Positions 31,426-41,773 are shown, counted from the first letter of the stretch. The stretch is 64,000 bases of DNA from Fictibacillus sp. BK138 (GCF_004216955.1 NZ_SGXL01000001.1:372001-436000); one strand, 5' to 3'. The notes: a model not told the origin generated them from the sequence alone. Made by a program: numbers and translations.

Positions 31426-34400
31426 ATGAACGTTCTTAAACAACAAGGATTAAAAATTACGATCATGATTGGACTTATATTTGCTTTAATCATACAGCCA
31501 ATCATGCCTGGGATAGAGGCGTTTGCTGCTACTATGGGTGATTCAATACCTCCAGAAATAGAAAGTATTGAAGTAAGCCAACAAATAGTAAGTGTTGGGG
31601 ATACATTGAAGATAAGAGCTCACCTTACAGATAATCAGTCAGGAGTAGAATATGCTTACGTAGTTTATAAATCGCCTTCTGGAAATAGAGTAGAAGGAAT
31701 TAGATTAAACTATAACCCTACTGAAGAAGTTTGGGAAGGAAACTATACAATTCAATCGACCGATGAAGAGGGAATATGGAGTATAAGTTGGATTGATTTA
31801 AGAGATAAAGCAGGCAATTACGAAACAGTCCGCCAATATAGTGATGCATTATTGCCCTTTAAAAGTCGAACGGATTTTACAATAGCAAATGAAAATGGAG
31901 ACTCCACACCTCCAGAAATTACGAGTATTGATGTAAGTCCAAAAGAAGCTAAACCTGGAGATAATATAACAATAAAGGCATACCTGAAAGATGATCGGTC
32001 AGGAGTAGAGTATGCGTACGTAGTTTACAAATCGCCTTCTGGAAATAGAGTAGAAGGAATTAGATTAAACTATAACTCTACTGAAGAAGTTTGGGAAGGA
32101 ACCTATACAATTCAATCGACCGATGAAGAAGGAATATGGAGTATAAGTTGGATTGATTTAAGAGACAAAGCAGGTAATTACGAAACAGTCCGCCAAAATA
32201 GTGATGCGTTATTGCCTTTTAAAAGCCAAACAGATATTACAATAGCAAATGAAAATGGAGACTCCTCACCTCCAGAAATTACGAATATTGATGTAAGTCC
32301 AAAAGAAGCTCAACCTGGAGATAAAATAACAGTAAAAGCACACCTGAAAGATGATAGGTCAGGAGTAGAATATGCTTACGTAGTTTATAAATCGCCTTCT
32401 GGTAACAGAGTGGAAGGAATTAGATTGAACTATAACTTTAATGAGGGTGTTTGGGAAGGGAACTATCCAATAAACTCAACGGATGAAGCAGGAGTATGGA
32501 GTATAAGTTGGATTGATTTAAGAGATAAGGCAGGTAATTACGAAACAGTCCGCCAAAATAGTGGTGCATTATTACCTTTTAAAAGTCAAACAGATTTCAA
32601 AATAACTCACGAAACTGAAGACACCACACCTCCTGAAATCCCAACAGTGGATGAAGTTACAGACCAATCTTCAGCCATCACAGGTTCTGCTGAGCCTGGC
32701 GCAACGGTATCTGTAAAAGCTGAAACCGAAGAATTAAGTTCTACTGAAGCGGCAGAAGACGGAACATTCACCATCACTATCCCCATGCAAAAAGCAGGGA
32801 CAATATTATCAATCACAGCTACAGATAAAGCGGGAAATAGCAGTGAGCCGAAGAGTGTAACTGTTAAAGACGTCACAAAGCCACAAGCGCCAATCGTTAA
32901 TGGAATTACGGATACGTCATCTACACTTACAGGAACAGCTGAAGCTGGATCAACTGTTTCCGTCCAAGCAGGAACTGGAGAGATTGGTTCAGCAGTAGTG
33001 GGAGAAGACGGGTATTTCACGGTTTATATCCCTATTCAGTTGACGGGAACAGAGTTGACAGTTGAAGTGAAAGATGCCGCTGGGAACACCAGTGATCCAA
33101 CAGCCATCGTGGTTACAGAAGATGAAAATACAGTCGTTGAAAGTATAAGTATCGATAAACAACAAGTTACGATAGGTGAAACTGTACAAGTTAGTGTGAA
33201 AATGAAAGATTATACGGGTATTGATTATCTTAATGCTTATTACCATTCACCAGTCACTAGTCAGAATTATACTGTGCGATTGGATCTCAACCCGTTAACA
33301 GGAAGTTATGAGGGATATTTTCCTATTAATAGTTATCTGGAAACAGGTACATATGAGCTGACTATGTTAAGTACGTATGGTGTATTAGGTATTCATAGTA
33401 TCCAGAAATACGAGGATCCTCTTCAATTTGAGAACGGGGATATTGTTGTTACTGGTACTTCAGGAATCAATGTGATTGAAAGTATTACGTTAGATAAAAA
33501 AGAAGTTGCTGCTGGTGAGACATTGGGAATCAAGGTTAAAACATCTCAAAAGTTAGATGTACATACCATGATTTTATATTATGATACGCCGATCACGAAT
33601 AAAAGTCATAACGTCACTGTAGTATATAACGCAGAAACAGATGTGTACGAAGGGATAGTTTCGGTTCAAAGTAACTTTGACTCAGGGATATATCAATTAG
33701 ACATGCTCAGTATGTATGGCCCTGGTGTTACAACCGCTCTATACAATTGGCAATATGGAAGTCTGTTCGATACGGGAGATTTTACTGTTAGTGGAACGAG
33801 CGGGAAAGATGTTATAGAGAGTATCAAGGTCATAAATAAAGAAGTAACTGCTGGTGACACAATGCATGTGAGTGTAGATGTAACAGATCCCACAGGGTTA
33901 AGTTACATGAATTTGTACTACGAATCGCCTGATAATGGAAAAAACTTTACGGTAGGTCTTCACTACAATCCTGAATCAAATGCATTTGAAGGAAGTATGC
34001 CGGTAGAATTGCATAAAGAAGAAACAAACTACAATGTATACATGATAAGCCTCTATTACACTTTCAATAATACGACTGCTCTATATGATTCATACTATGG
34101 TGATCTCTTTAATTCCGGAGATTTTAAAGTATATACAGAAGAAAACCCTCCTACATTCAAGAGCCTAACTATCGATAAGAAAATGGCGGAATCAGGAGAT
34201 AAAATAGGAATTACTGTAGAAGCTGCTGATGATACTCATCTACAGGAAGCGGTTGTTCACTATACGTCTCCTGTAAGTGAGACTAAGCATTCAATCGTTT
34301 TAAACTACTACGCGACAAGTGGAAAGTTCTTTGGTGAATTCTTAGTTGATGAATCCACAGAAATCGGAAACTGGCTGATTGATACTATTGAAATCAAAGA

Positions 34401-36753
34401 TACAAATCAAAACGCGACCATCCTCCATAATGGAGAGTCGGATTTAAACAGCGGTACTTTTACTATCAATAAAAAGGATGTAATAGCTCCAGATACTCCA
34501 ACAGTTGATGAAGTAACGGATAAATCAATTGCTGTAACTGGTAAAGCAGAAGCAGGCTCAACAGTTTATGTAAAAGTAGGAACGGACGAAATAGGTTCAA
34601 CAACTGCTGAAGAAGATGGAACTTTCAACATCAACATTCCAGTTCAAAAAGCAGGAACAAAGCTTTCTGTTACAGCAACAGACAAAGCTGGTAACAAGAG
34701 TGAAGTGCTGGAAATCACAGTTAAGGATGTAACGAATCCAGAAAAGCCTATCGTTCAAGAAGTAACGGATAAATCAACTGAGGTGAAAGGAACTGCTGAA
34801 TCTGGTTCAACTATTACAGTTGTATCAGGAACAGAAAACCTAGCAACTACAGTTGTTAAGGAAGACGGTACTTTTGAAGTCGCTATTCCAGTTCAAAAAG
34901 CAGGAACAATGTTAACTGTCACAGCAACAGACAAAGCTGGTAACAAGAGTGAATCTCAGGAAATCATAGTTAAGGATGTAACAAATCCTGATCAGCCTTC
35001 CGTTCAAGAAGTAACTGATAAATCAACTTTGGTAAAAGGAACTGCAGAATCAGGATCAACTATTACAGTAGAATCAGGAACAGAAATTCTGGCAACAACA
35101 GTTGTTAAGGATGATAGTTCTTTTGAAGTTGCAATTCCGGTTCAAAAGGCTGGAACAAAGTTAATTATTGCAGCGACCGATCAAGCTGGTAACAAGAGTG
35201 AAGCGCAGGAGATCGCAGTTAAAGACGTAACCAATCCTGAAAAACCTGTTGTTCACGAAGTAACTGACCAGTCCACTTCTATTACAGGAAAAGCAGAAGC
35301 AGGATCAACTGTCTCTGTGAGAGTAGGATCAGACGAAATAGGTTCAACAACTGCAAAAGAAGATGGAACTTTCAACATTACGATTCCAGTTCAAAAAGCG
35401 GGAACAAAATTAGTTACATCAGTAACAGACCAAGCTGGGAACAAAAGTGAAGCTCAAGAGATTACAGTTAAAGATGTAACTTTTCCTGAAAAGCCTGTTG
35501 TTAACGAAGTGACAGACAAATCAACTGTTCTTGCAGGAACTGCAGAACCAGGTTCAACGATTACGATAAAAGCAGGAACACAAGAATTAGCAACAACTGT
35601 TGTTAAGGAAGACGGAACTTTTGAAGTTGCAATTCCAGTTCAAAAGGCTGGATCAAAGCTATCTATCACAGTAACAGACCAATCCGGAAACAAGAGTGAA
35701 GCTCAAGAGATAATGGTTAAGGATGTAACAAATCCTGAAAAGCCTGTTGTCCAGGAAGTGACTGATAAAACCACTGGAATTAAAGGAACTGCAGAAGCTG
35801 GTTCAACGCTCTCTGTAAAAGCTGGATCTGAAGAAATCGGTTCTGCTGTTGCAAAAGAAGATGAAACTTTCACAATCAGTATTCCAGTTCAATCATCTAA
35901 TACCAAGTTAACTATCACAGCAACTGATACAGCCGGTAATCCAAGTGAAGTATTAGAAATCACGGTAAAGGATACAACACCTCCTCAATTAACGAGTGTA
36001 AATGAGGTAACAAGTGAATCTACAATTATTACAGGAACAGCAGAACCGGGAGCAATTGTCTCTGTTCATCATGAATCTGAGTTATTAGGATCAGCTTATG
36101 CTGCAGAAGACGGGAGCTTCGAGGTTTCAATACCTCAACAAAATGCTGATACAAAGCTATTAGTGAGAGCAGCGGATCTCATAGGTAATGAGAGTGAAAT
36201 TTACGAAATCGTTGTAAAGAACGCAACACCACCAGTCAAACCTCAGTACTTTACAGATATTAAAGGTCACTGGGCTGAGAATGAGATGATTAAATTATCT
36301 GAACTAGGATTGGTGAAAGGATATACTGACGGCTCTTTCGGTGTAAGTAAAAAGATAACGAGAGCGGAAGTCGCATCTATAATCGCAAGACACCTTAAAT
36401 TAGAGGGAACTCCTTCAACTTTTACTGATATTCCCTCAAATTATTGGGCGTCTAATGTCATAGGTGCTATTCAAGCGAACAAGATTATGAGTGGCTACAA
36501 TGATGGAACGTTTAAGCCTAATGCTCCGATTACACGGGCTGAGATCGCTTCTATTATGGAAAGAGCTTATAACTTAAAGGGTGAAGGAACACTTGGATTC
36601 ACAGATGTACCTTCTACTCATTGGGCATATAAACCGATTAGTGTGTTAGTATTTAATAATCTAACAAGCGGTTTTAGTGATAACACCTTTAGACCAAACG
36701 CTGAATTATCAAGAGCAGAATTCGCCGCATTCTTATCACGAGTGATTAATTAA
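31426..36753 (+). CDS. Giant SLH-domain surface protein with Ig-like repeats
   Basis: 1775 residues behind AGAAAGGGGAGATATGTA. The signal peptide is about residues 1-36 (cleavage near AFAA). Three near-identical 120-residue repeats follow (about 40-400), each with SGVEYAYVVYKSPSGNR. Then come two Ig-like modules (EVTDxSxxITGxAEPGxTV type), a set of related but different 110-residue modules (about 560-1010), and seven more Ig-like repeats of about 83 residues. Three SLH domains close the protein (about 1604-1775, FTDIKGHWAENEM, FTDIPSNYWASNV, FTDVPSTHWAYKP), which hold it to pyruvylated wall polymer. Likely adhesin or S-layer-associated protein. Confidence 0.93.
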   Translation: MNVLKQQGLKITIMIGLIFALIIQPIMPGIEAFAATMGDSIPPEIESIEVSQQIVSVGDTLKIRAHLTDNQSGVEYAYVVYKSPSGNRVEGIRLNYNPTEEVWEGNYTIQSTDEEGIWSISWIDLRDKAGNYETVRQYSDALLPFKSRTDFTIANENGDSTPPEITSIDVSPKEAKPGDNITIKAYLKDDRSGVEYAYVVYKSPSGNRVEGIRLNYNSTEEVWEGTYTIQSTDEEGIWSISWIDLRDKAGNYETVRQNSDALLPFKSQTDITIANENGDSSPPEITNIDVSPKEAQPGDKITVKAHLKDDRSGVEYAYVVYKSPSGNRVEGIRLNYNFNEGVWEGNYPINSTDEAGVWSISWIDLRDKAGNYETVRQNSGALLPFKSQTDFKITHETEDTTPPEIPTVDEVTDQSSAITGSAEPGATVSVKAETEELSSTEAAEDGTFTITIPMQKAGTILSITATDKAGNSSEPKSVTVKDVTKPQAPIVNGITDTSSTLTGTAEAGSTVSVQAGTGEIGSAVVGEDGYFTVYIPIQLTGTELTVEVKDAAGNTSDPTAIVVTEDENTVVESISIDKQQVTIGETVQVSVKMKDYTGIDYLNAYYHSPVTSQNYTVRLDLNPLTGSYEGYFPINSYLETGTYELTMLSTYGVLGIHSIQKYEDPLQFENGDIVVTGTSGINVIESITLDKKEVAAGETLGIKVKTSQKLDVHTMILYYDTPITNKSHNVTVVYNAETDVYEGIVSVQSNFDSGIYQLDMLSMYGPGVTTALYNWQYGSLFDTGDFTVSGTSGKDVIESIKVINKEVTAGDTMHVSVDVTDPTGLSYMNLYYESPDNGKNFTVGLHYNPESNAFEGSMPVELHKEETNYNVYMISLYYTFNNTTALYDSYYGDLFNSGDFKVYTEENPPTFKSLTIDKKMAESGDKIGITVEAADDTHLQEAVVHYTSPVSETKHSIVLNYYATSGKFFGEFLVDESTEIGNWLIDTIEIKDTNQNATILHNGESDLNSGTFTINKKDVIAPDTPTVDEVTDKSIAVTGKAEAGSTVYVKVGTDEIGSTTAEEDGTFNINIPVQKAGTKLSVTATDKAGNKSEVLEITVKDVTNPEKPIVQEVTDKSTEVKGTAESGSTITVVSGTENLATTVVKEDGTFEVAIPVQKAGTMLTVTATDKAGNKSESQEIIVKDVTNPDQPSVQEVTDKSTLVKGTAESGSTITVESGTEILATTVVKDDSSFEVAIPVQKAGTKLIIAATDQAGNKSEAQEIAVKDVTNPEKPVVHEVTDQSTSITGKAEAGSTVSVRVGSDEIGSTTAKEDGTFNITIPVQKAGTKLVTSVTDQAGNKSEAQEITVKDVTFPEKPVVNEVTDKSTVLAGTAEPGSTITIKAGTQELATTVVKEDGTFEVAIPVQKAGSKLSITVTDQSGNKSEAQEIMVKDVTNPEKPVVQEVTDKTTGIKGTAEAGSTLSVKAGSEEIGSAVAKEDETFTISIPVQSSNTKLTITATDTAGNPSEVLEITVKDTTPPQLTSVNEVTSESTIITGTAEPGAIVSVHHESELLGSAYAAEDGSFEVSIPQQNADTKLLVRAADLIGNESEIYEIVVKNATPPVKPQYFTDIKGHWAENEMIKLSELGLVKGYTDGSFGVSKKITRAEVASIIARHLKLEGTPSTFTDIPSNYWASNVIGAIQANKIMSGYNDGTFKPNAPITRAEIASIMERAYNLKGEGTLGFTDVPSTHWAYKPISVLVFNNLTSGFSDNTFRPNAELSRAEFAAFLSRVIN
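31540..32620 (+). repeat. Three tandem 360-bp repeats inside the SLH protein gene
   Basis: The stretch beginning TCAGGAGTAGAATATGC recurs at 31639, 31999 and 32359, exactly 360 bases apart, with long identical blocks. Recent duplication or gene conversion is likely. Confidence 0.9.
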
Positions 36754-36763
36754 CTATAAAATG

Positions 36764-36795
36764 AAAAATACCAGCCAACGGGGCTGGTATTTTTA
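36764..36795. terminator. Bidirectional terminator
   Basis: AAAATACCAGCC pairs with GGCTGGTATTTT, between the SLH gene and the convergent DUF3846-like gene. Confidence 0.85.
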
Positions 36796-37095
36796 TTTCC
36801 ATTTTTTCATTTTATCTTTAAGATATTCGCGGATTTCTTCTGCTTCTGCGCGATCAATGCTTCGGAAATCTCCATCGTGCTTTACAATAAAAAAGCTATC
36901 TCGGGGTTTTTTCTTAGCATATGTAAGTTCATAACCGTTATCAACGCTGCAAACTATTTTGAATGGTGAGCGATAGAACGACTGCAAATCTAGTGGCCCA
37001 TTAACAATATCTTCAAAAGTGCTCATGTCATTATTAATCGAAACAATGGATGGACGTTTGGATGGTTCAACCATTAATACGGAAATCGTAGACAA
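36793..37095 (-). CDS. Small DUF3846-like protein
   Basis: 100 residues from TTG 37095, seven bases after GGAGGT. ISVLMVEPSKRPSIVSINND and a following Tyr/Val-rich part resemble DUF3846, known from phage and Firmicute genomes (tentative). The C-terminus is a charged helix (RAEAEEIREYLKDKMKKWK). No signal peptide. Function unknown. Confidence 0.5.
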   Translation of the reverse strand: MSTISVLMVEPSKRPSIVSINNDMSTFEDIVNGPLDLQSFYRSPFKIVCSVDNGYELTYAKKKPRDSFFIVKHDGDFRSIDRAEAEEIREYLKDKMKKWK

Positions 37096-37310
37096 AGACG
37101 GTACCTCCTTATTTATCCTACTAATATCATAGTATCATATACCCTTTAATTTGGTAATGGGTGTAAAATGATTATTTTTGTCGAAAAATTACGAAAACTA
37201 TCATTTTTCTACAAAAGTAATAGTACGTTAAGATGGGTTAATGTTTTCATAAAAATCCAATTCAATTCAGTAATTTAGTGATTCGTATTATTACTTTAAA
37301 AAAGTGTAAC

Positions 37311-37339
37311 AAAAAACCAGACGATTACAAGGTCTGGTT
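37311..37339 (-). terminator. Terminator after the LCP gene (minus strand)
   Basis: AACCAGAC and GTCTGGTT pair; on the minus strand the hairpin is followed by TTTTG. Confidence 0.8.
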
Positions 37340-37350
37340 CTAATGTCCTA

Positions 37351-38247
37351 TTAATTTAAATATTCATTCAAAAGATCATGTATTCGGTTTCTTTCACTAT
37401 CATCAACGATTCCATAATACGTGCCATTTATCATCTTTCCGGAACTTTTTATTTCGGTAGACTGTTGATTTCTTCTTGCACCTTTATAGTTTTTCTGAAT
37501 ATCCTTCATTTCCTGGAACGTCATATTCGTTTTTACGTTATCACTTAGAATATCAAGTATGTTATCAAATTTAGTAATAGAAGAAACACGTGCACCTTTA
37601 TCTATAATAGAATTGATCACCTGGCGCTGGCGGTCGTTTCGTCCTAAGTCGCCTTTAGGATCTTCATATCTCATTCTGGAATAGGCTAATGCTTCTTTTC
37701 CTTCTAATTCCTGTTGACCAGCCGGGAAAGAGTATCCCTCATAATCAAATGCTCTTGGGTTATTTACATTAACGCCACCAACTGCATCAACAATATCTTT
37801 AAACGATTCCATATTCACTTTTACATAATAATCAATAGGTGTATCCAGGAAATTCTCTACAGTATCCATTGCCATCTGTGTGCCACCGAATGCGTATGCG
37901 TGGTTGATCTTGTCGTCCATCCCTTTTCCGACAATTTCAGTACGAGTGTCACGCGGGATGCTGAACATGAGCATTTTGTCTTCCTTCGGATCAACAGCTA
38001 CTATAATAATTGTATCTGATCGGCCGCTATCACCTTCACGCTCGTCCACACCTAGTAACATAATAGAAATCGGTTTTAAGTCTTCCTCTTTTCCCGTAAT
38101 AACAGGCTTGGGTTTGTCAGTTTCAATCTTCTCGTGCATTTCAGATACAGCGTCTTTTGCCGAATCATACAGATAAAAAGCGTAGCCTCCTACTCCTAAA
38201 ACAGCAAGACCTAACATAATCCCTATAATTATTAGAAATTTCTTCAT
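37351..38247 (-). CDS. LytR-CpsA-Psr (LCP) family transferase, TagU-like
   Basis: 298 residues. One N-terminal membrane helix (about 5-27) is followed by an extracellular LCP domain with LLGVDEREGDSGRSDTIIIV, FSIPRDTRTEI, KINHAYAFGG, VNMESFKDIVDAVGGV and the Arg-rich LGRNDRQRQVI, the residues that bind the polyprenyl pyrophosphate sugar. LCP enzymes ligate teichoic acids or capsule to peptidoglycan. It is divergent from the exopolysaccharide cluster, so it may attach that polymer to the wall (inference). Confidence 0.92.
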   Translation of the reverse strand: MKKFLIIIGIMLGLAVLGVGGYAFYLYDSAKDAVSEMHEKIETDKPKPVITGKEEDLKPISIMLLGVDEREGDSGRSDTIIIVAVDPKEDKMLMFSIPRDTRTEIVGKGMDDKINHAYAFGGTQMAMDTVENFLDTPIDYYVKVNMESFKDIVDAVGGVNVNNPRAFDYEGYSFPAGQQELEGKEALAYSRMRYEDPKGDLGRNDRQRQVINSIIDKGARVSSITKFDNILDILSDNVKTNMTFQEMKDIQKNYKGARRNQQSTEIKSSGKMINGTYYGIVDDSERNRIHDLLNEYLN

Positions 38248-38428
38248 TTACTTAATCTCTTCTTTCTTATTAATTTAGCAATCTATTTTAAAAGTATATC
38301 ATGTCCAACTTTAATAGAATATGCCAAAAGCACTGTTACAAAATGTTATAGTTATGTTACAATAACGTTAAATTACGACCATTTTTTACAATAAATTATA
38401 AAAAAGTCCCTGTTTTGACAATGATATA

Positions 38429-38437
38429 TGCTATAAT
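38429..38437 (+). promoter_or_regulatory. Candidate extended -10 promoter of the exopolysaccharide cluster
   Basis: TGCTATAAT is an extended -10 box 43 bases before the first gene. The nearby TTGACA (38415-38420) is only 11 bases away and so cannot serve as its -35. No SinR-type site is seen here. Confidence 0.45.
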
Positions 38438-38480
38438 ACTACGGACTTTAAAATACTTTTTAGCTAACGTGGAGGGTTTC

Positions 38481-39227
38481 ATGGAAGAAACGATTTCGTT
38501 AAAAGATATTGCCGTTACATTAAAAAAACGGCTTACGTTGATTGCTTTAATCTCAGCTGTCGCCGTAGCAATTAGCGGTATTATCTCTTATTTTATACTT
38601 ACACCGGTTTATCAAGCTTCAACTCAACTTCTAGTTAACCAAAAATCAAGTGATCAACCCGTACTCGACCCGAATCAAGTTCGTACAAACGTTGAAATGA
38701 TTAACACATATAGCGTTATTATTAAAAGCCCAACGATCTTAGATCAAGTTGGAAAAGAATTAAACTTAAAGCAAACAACTGAAGAACTAACACATAAGAT
38801 TACAGTAAATAGTGAACAAAACGCTCAAGTATTTAATTTAACTGTAGAAGATGAAGATCCTGCACAAGCAGTTAAGATTGCAAACAGCATTGCGGAAACA
38901 TTCAGTACAGAAGTGCCTGAATTAATGAATGTTGATAACGTAAGAGTACTTTCGCCTGCAGTATTAAAAGATAATCCAACACCAGTTAATCCAAAGCCAC
39001 TTCTAAACATGGCAATCGCTTTAGTTGTGGGTTTAATGGCAGGTGTAGGACTTGCATTCTTACTTGAATACTTAGATAACACATTAAAAACAGAAGAAGA
39101 TATTCAAAATGCTCTTCAGTTACCGATACTTGGTGTAATTCCAAAAATATCAGTAGAAGATGAAAGAGCTCCAATGATGAATAAAGCAGCAAGTAAGCGG
39201 ATGGGAAGTGGAACGCTTGAGTCGTAA
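38481..39227 (+). CDS. Wzz/YveK-type chain-length and kinase activator protein
   Basis: 248 residues from ATG 38481, behind GTGGAGGG. Two membrane helices at about 22-42 and 175-195 enclose an extracellular loop. Pro-rich VNPKPLLNMAIALVVGLMAG before the second helix is typical of the family. The cytoplasmic tail activates the BY-kinase encoded next, which overlaps by 20 bases. It corresponds to EpsA/CpsC and sets polymer length. First gene of the cluster. Confidence 0.9.
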   Translation: MEETISLKDIAVTLKKRLTLIALISAVAVAISGIISYFILTPVYQASTQLLVNQKSSDQPVLDPNQVRTNVEMINTYSVIIKSPTILDQVGKELNLKQTTEELTHKITVNSEQNAQVFNLTVEDEDPAQAVKIANSIAETFSTEVPELMNVDNVRVLSPAVLKDNPTPVNPKPLLNMAIALVVGLMAGVGLAFLLEYLDNTLKTEEDIQNALQLPILGVIPKISVEDERAPMMNKAASKRMGSGTLES

Positions 39228-39918
39228 GTTTAAAAAAACTATTAAAGATTTAACTCAACGTAGTTTAATCACACATAACAATCCGAAGTCACCAATTTCT
39301 GAGCAATATCGAACCATTCGTACGAATATACAATTCGCATCTGTTGATAAAGAGTTTAAGACATTGATGATTACTTCATCTGGTCCGGGAGAAGGTAAAT
39401 CCACGACAGCAGCTAACTTAGCGGTTGTTCTCGCTCAACAAGGTAAGAAAGTCCTTTTAATTGATGGAGACCTTCGTAAACCAACGGTACATTACACGTT
39501 TAATGTGAGTAACATTTATGGAGTAACAAACGTACTGACACGCCAGCGATCGTTAAAAGAAGCTGTAGTAGCAACAAAGATTCCAGACATCGATGTATTG
39601 CCAAGTGGGCCCGTTCCACCTAACCCTTCTGAATTAATTAATTCTAATTCGATGGATCAGTTAATTGAAGAAGCAAGCAGCTTATACGATTATGTACTGT
39701 TTGACACACCGCCAATTATGGCTGTTACAGATGGGCAATTGTTAGCGAATAGAGTGGATGGAGTAATCCTTGTTATTTCTAGTGGGAAAACCGAAGTAGA
39801 AGCTGCAATCAAGTCTAAAGAACTCCTTCTTCATGCAAATGCAAAAATACTAGGAACGGTTTTAAATGGTAAAGACGTAAGTAACGATAACTATTACTAC
39901 TACTACGGGGCGAATTAA
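39208..39918 (+). CDS. CpsD/CapB-type bacterial tyrosine kinase
   Basis: 236 residues from GTG 39208 (TTG 39217 is also possible). Walker A SGPGEGKSTTAAN (about 54-66), Walker A' LLIDGDLRKP and Walker B YVLFDTPP are all present, and the end has a tyrosine cluster (DNYYYYYGAN) for autophosphorylation. It corresponds to EpsB/CpsD and controls polymer synthesis in the cytoplasm with the preceding activator. Confidence 0.93.
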   Translation: MERLSRKFKKTIKDLTQRSLITHNNPKSPISEQYRTIRTNIQFASVDKEFKTLMITSSGPGEGKSTTAANLAVVLAQQGKKVLLIDGDLRKPTVHYTFNVSNIYGVTNVLTRQRSLKEAVVATKIPDIDVLPSGPVPPNPSELINSNSMDQLIEEASSLYDYVLFDTPPIMAVTDGQLLANRVDGVILVISSGKTEVEAAIKSKELLLHANAKILGTVLNGKDVSNDNYYYYYGAN

Positions 39919-40005
39919 CCTGTAAAATGACACAAATCGACAAAAATACACGGTTGTCAGAATATGTCTGTATGTTACGATAATTTTTGATAGGCTGTGT
40001 AAGTA

Positions 40006-40039
40006 TTAAGAACTAGTTTTGTAGAAAGCTAGTTCTTAA
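40006..40039 (+). other. Long perfect hairpin between kinase and phosphatase genes
   Basis: TTAAGAACTAG (40006-40016) and CTAGTTCTTAA (40029-40039) form an 11-bp stem with a 12-base loop and no T-run. It may be an mRNA processing, stability or attenuation element. Confidence 0.55.
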
Positions 40040-40063
40040 GTATGGTAAGGGGCTGAAGTATGA

Positions 40064-40831
40064 ATGATCGACATACATAGTCATATTTTGCCGGGAGTAG
40101 ATGATGGGGCCCAGAACTTAAATGAAGCAATCAATATGGCAGAGGCAGCCGTAAAAGAGGGGATTACATATCTCTACGCAACACCACATCATCGCAACGG
40201 CAGATTTGAAAATGAAAAGCAAACAATTTTAAATGTAGTAGACCAATTGAATCAAGAACTAATAATAAGAGGAATCCCACTTACCATTCTTCCCGGACAG
40301 GAAATTCGTATATATAAAGAACTTATAGAAGATCTTGATCGGGATACATTAATGCCGTTACACCATGAGTTGAAATATTTATTAATTGAACTTCCTTCAA
40401 GCAATGTTCCAGCATACGCCACAGAAATTCTCTATGAACTCAGTCTTAGAAACTACACACCTATTATTGTTCATCCAGAAAGAAACAGTGAAATTATGGA
40501 AAACCCTGACTTGCTTAAAGACTTCATTATCACAGGTGCACTAACACAAATAACAGCAAATTCCGTGATCGGAAACTTCGGTAAAAAAATCATGAATTTC
40601 TCTCAAGACCTAATAAAGTCAAATATGGCTCACTTCATTGCATCAGATGCACATAACATAACGAGTCGAGGGTTTCATTTAACGCAAGCTTATGAAACTA
40701 TTCAAAAACAGTTTGGAACGGACACAAGATATTATTTACAAGAAAATGCACAGCAGGTAATGAGTGGCGAGAGTGTTCTAATTGAACAACCACAACAGAT
40801 CAAGAAAAAGAAGTTTCTAGGGATATTTTAA
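40064..40831 (+). CDS. CpsB/YwqE-type tyrosine-protein phosphatase
   Basis: 255 residues. A PHP-type metal-dependent phosphatase: MIDIHSHILPGVDDG (first metal ligands), YATPHH, LPGQEIRI, VHPERN and ASDAHN, the last being the final ligand. It should dephosphorylate the tyrosine tail of the kinase encoded just upstream. The C-terminal KKKKFLGIF is basic. AAGGGG lies 9-12 bases before the ATG. Confidence 0.93.
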   Translation: MIDIHSHILPGVDDGAQNLNEAINMAEAAVKEGITYLYATPHHRNGRFENEKQTILNVVDQLNQELIIRGIPLTILPGQEIRIYKELIEDLDRDTLMPLHHELKYLLIELPSSNVPAYATEILYELSLRNYTPIIVHPERNSEIMENPDLLKDFIITGALTQITANSVIGNFGKKIMNFSQDLIKSNMAHFIASDAHNITSRGFHLTQAYETIQKQFGTDTRYYLQENAQQVMSGESVLIEQPQQIKKKKFLGIF

Positions 40832-40849
40832 AGGAGGACAACCTAAATA

Positions 40850-41734
40850 ATGAAAAAAGTAAGAAAAGCCATTATACCGGCAGCAGGATTAGGGACCCGT
40901 TTTTTGCCGGCAACAAAAGCGATGCCTAAAGAGATGCTACCAATAGTGGACAAACCAACGATCCAGTACATCGTTGAGGAAGCCATCGAATCGGGCATTG
41001 AAGACATCATTATAGTAACAGGTAAAGGAAAGCGAGCGATTGAAGATCATTTCGACCATGCCTTTGAGCTCGAACAAAACCTGTTTGAAAAGGGGAAGTT
41101 TGATCTATTAGATAAAGTCAAACAGTCCTCAAAATTAGCTGATATACATTATATTCGTCAGAAAGAACCAAAAGGTTTAGGTCACGCCGTAAATTGTGCA
41201 AAAAAATTTATTGGAGATGAGCCCTTTGCCGTATTACTAGGGGATGACATCGTACAAGCAGACAAACCTTGCTTAAAGCAACTAATTGAACAATATGAAA
41301 AAACTGGTTCTTCTGTAATAGGAGTTCAAGAAGTTCCCGAAGATCAAACAAGTCGTTATGGAATTGTTGATCCGATGAGTAAGTTAGGAAATCTTTACGG
41401 GGTTAATAACTTTGTAGAAAAGCCAAAACAAGGAACTGCACCATCTAATCTTGCAATTATGGGTCGTTATATCTTAACTCCTGAGATTTTTACATATTTG
41501 GATGAACAGGAGACAGGTGCAGGCGGAGAGATCCAATTAACCGATGCAATTCAGAAACTTAATCTATTACAGAGAGTGTTTGCTTATAATTTTAATGGAC
41601 AAAGATTTGATGTAGGTGAGAAATTAGGGTTTATAACAACAACGATTGAGTTCGCACTAAAAGATAAAGAAATTAGTAAACAACTTTTACCAGAATTAGA
41701 GCGATTGATTGAGCAGGTAAAAGTAAGAAGTTAA
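40850..41734 (+). CDS. galU: UTP-glucose-1-phosphate uridylyltransferase
   Basis: 294 residues behind AAAGGAGGACAACC. Nucleotidyltransferase motifs are intact: [20 protein letters not shown] at residues 9-28, [14 protein letters not shown]-type, [17 protein letters not shown], and VEKPK. It makes UDP-glucose, which the dehydrogenase downstream converts to UDP-glucuronate. The cytoplasmic enzyme is of standard family length. An EAR RNA element follows. Confidence 0.95.
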   Translation: MKKVRKAIIPAAGLGTRFLPATKAMPKEMLPIVDKPTIQYIVEEAIESGIEDIIIVTGKGKRAIEDHFDHAFELEQNLFEKGKFDLLDKVKQSSKLADIHYIRQKEPKGLGHAVNCAKKFIGDEPFAVLLGDDIVQADKPCLKQLIEQYEKTGSSVIGVQEVPEDQTSRYGIVDPMSKLGNLYGVNNFVEKPKQGTAPSNLAIMGRYILTPEIFTYLDEQETGAGGEIQLTDAIQKLNLLQRVFAYNFNGQRFDVGEKLGFITTTIEFALKDKEISKQLLPELERLIEQVKVRS

Positions 41735-41773
41735 GTTAACAGAAACAGAAGTATCATTAAGGATTGTTAATAA

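Noticed and set aside
38415-38437. TTGACA followed by TATAAT before the exopolysaccharide cluster
   Set aside because: The spacing is 11 bases, too short for a sigma-A promoter; only the extended -10 part was kept.
40006-40039. Hairpin containing AAGAAC and GTTCTT as a SinR operator
   Set aside because: The half-sites face the other way (GAAC then GTTC) compared with the GTTC-N8-GAAC sites and lie within an operon.
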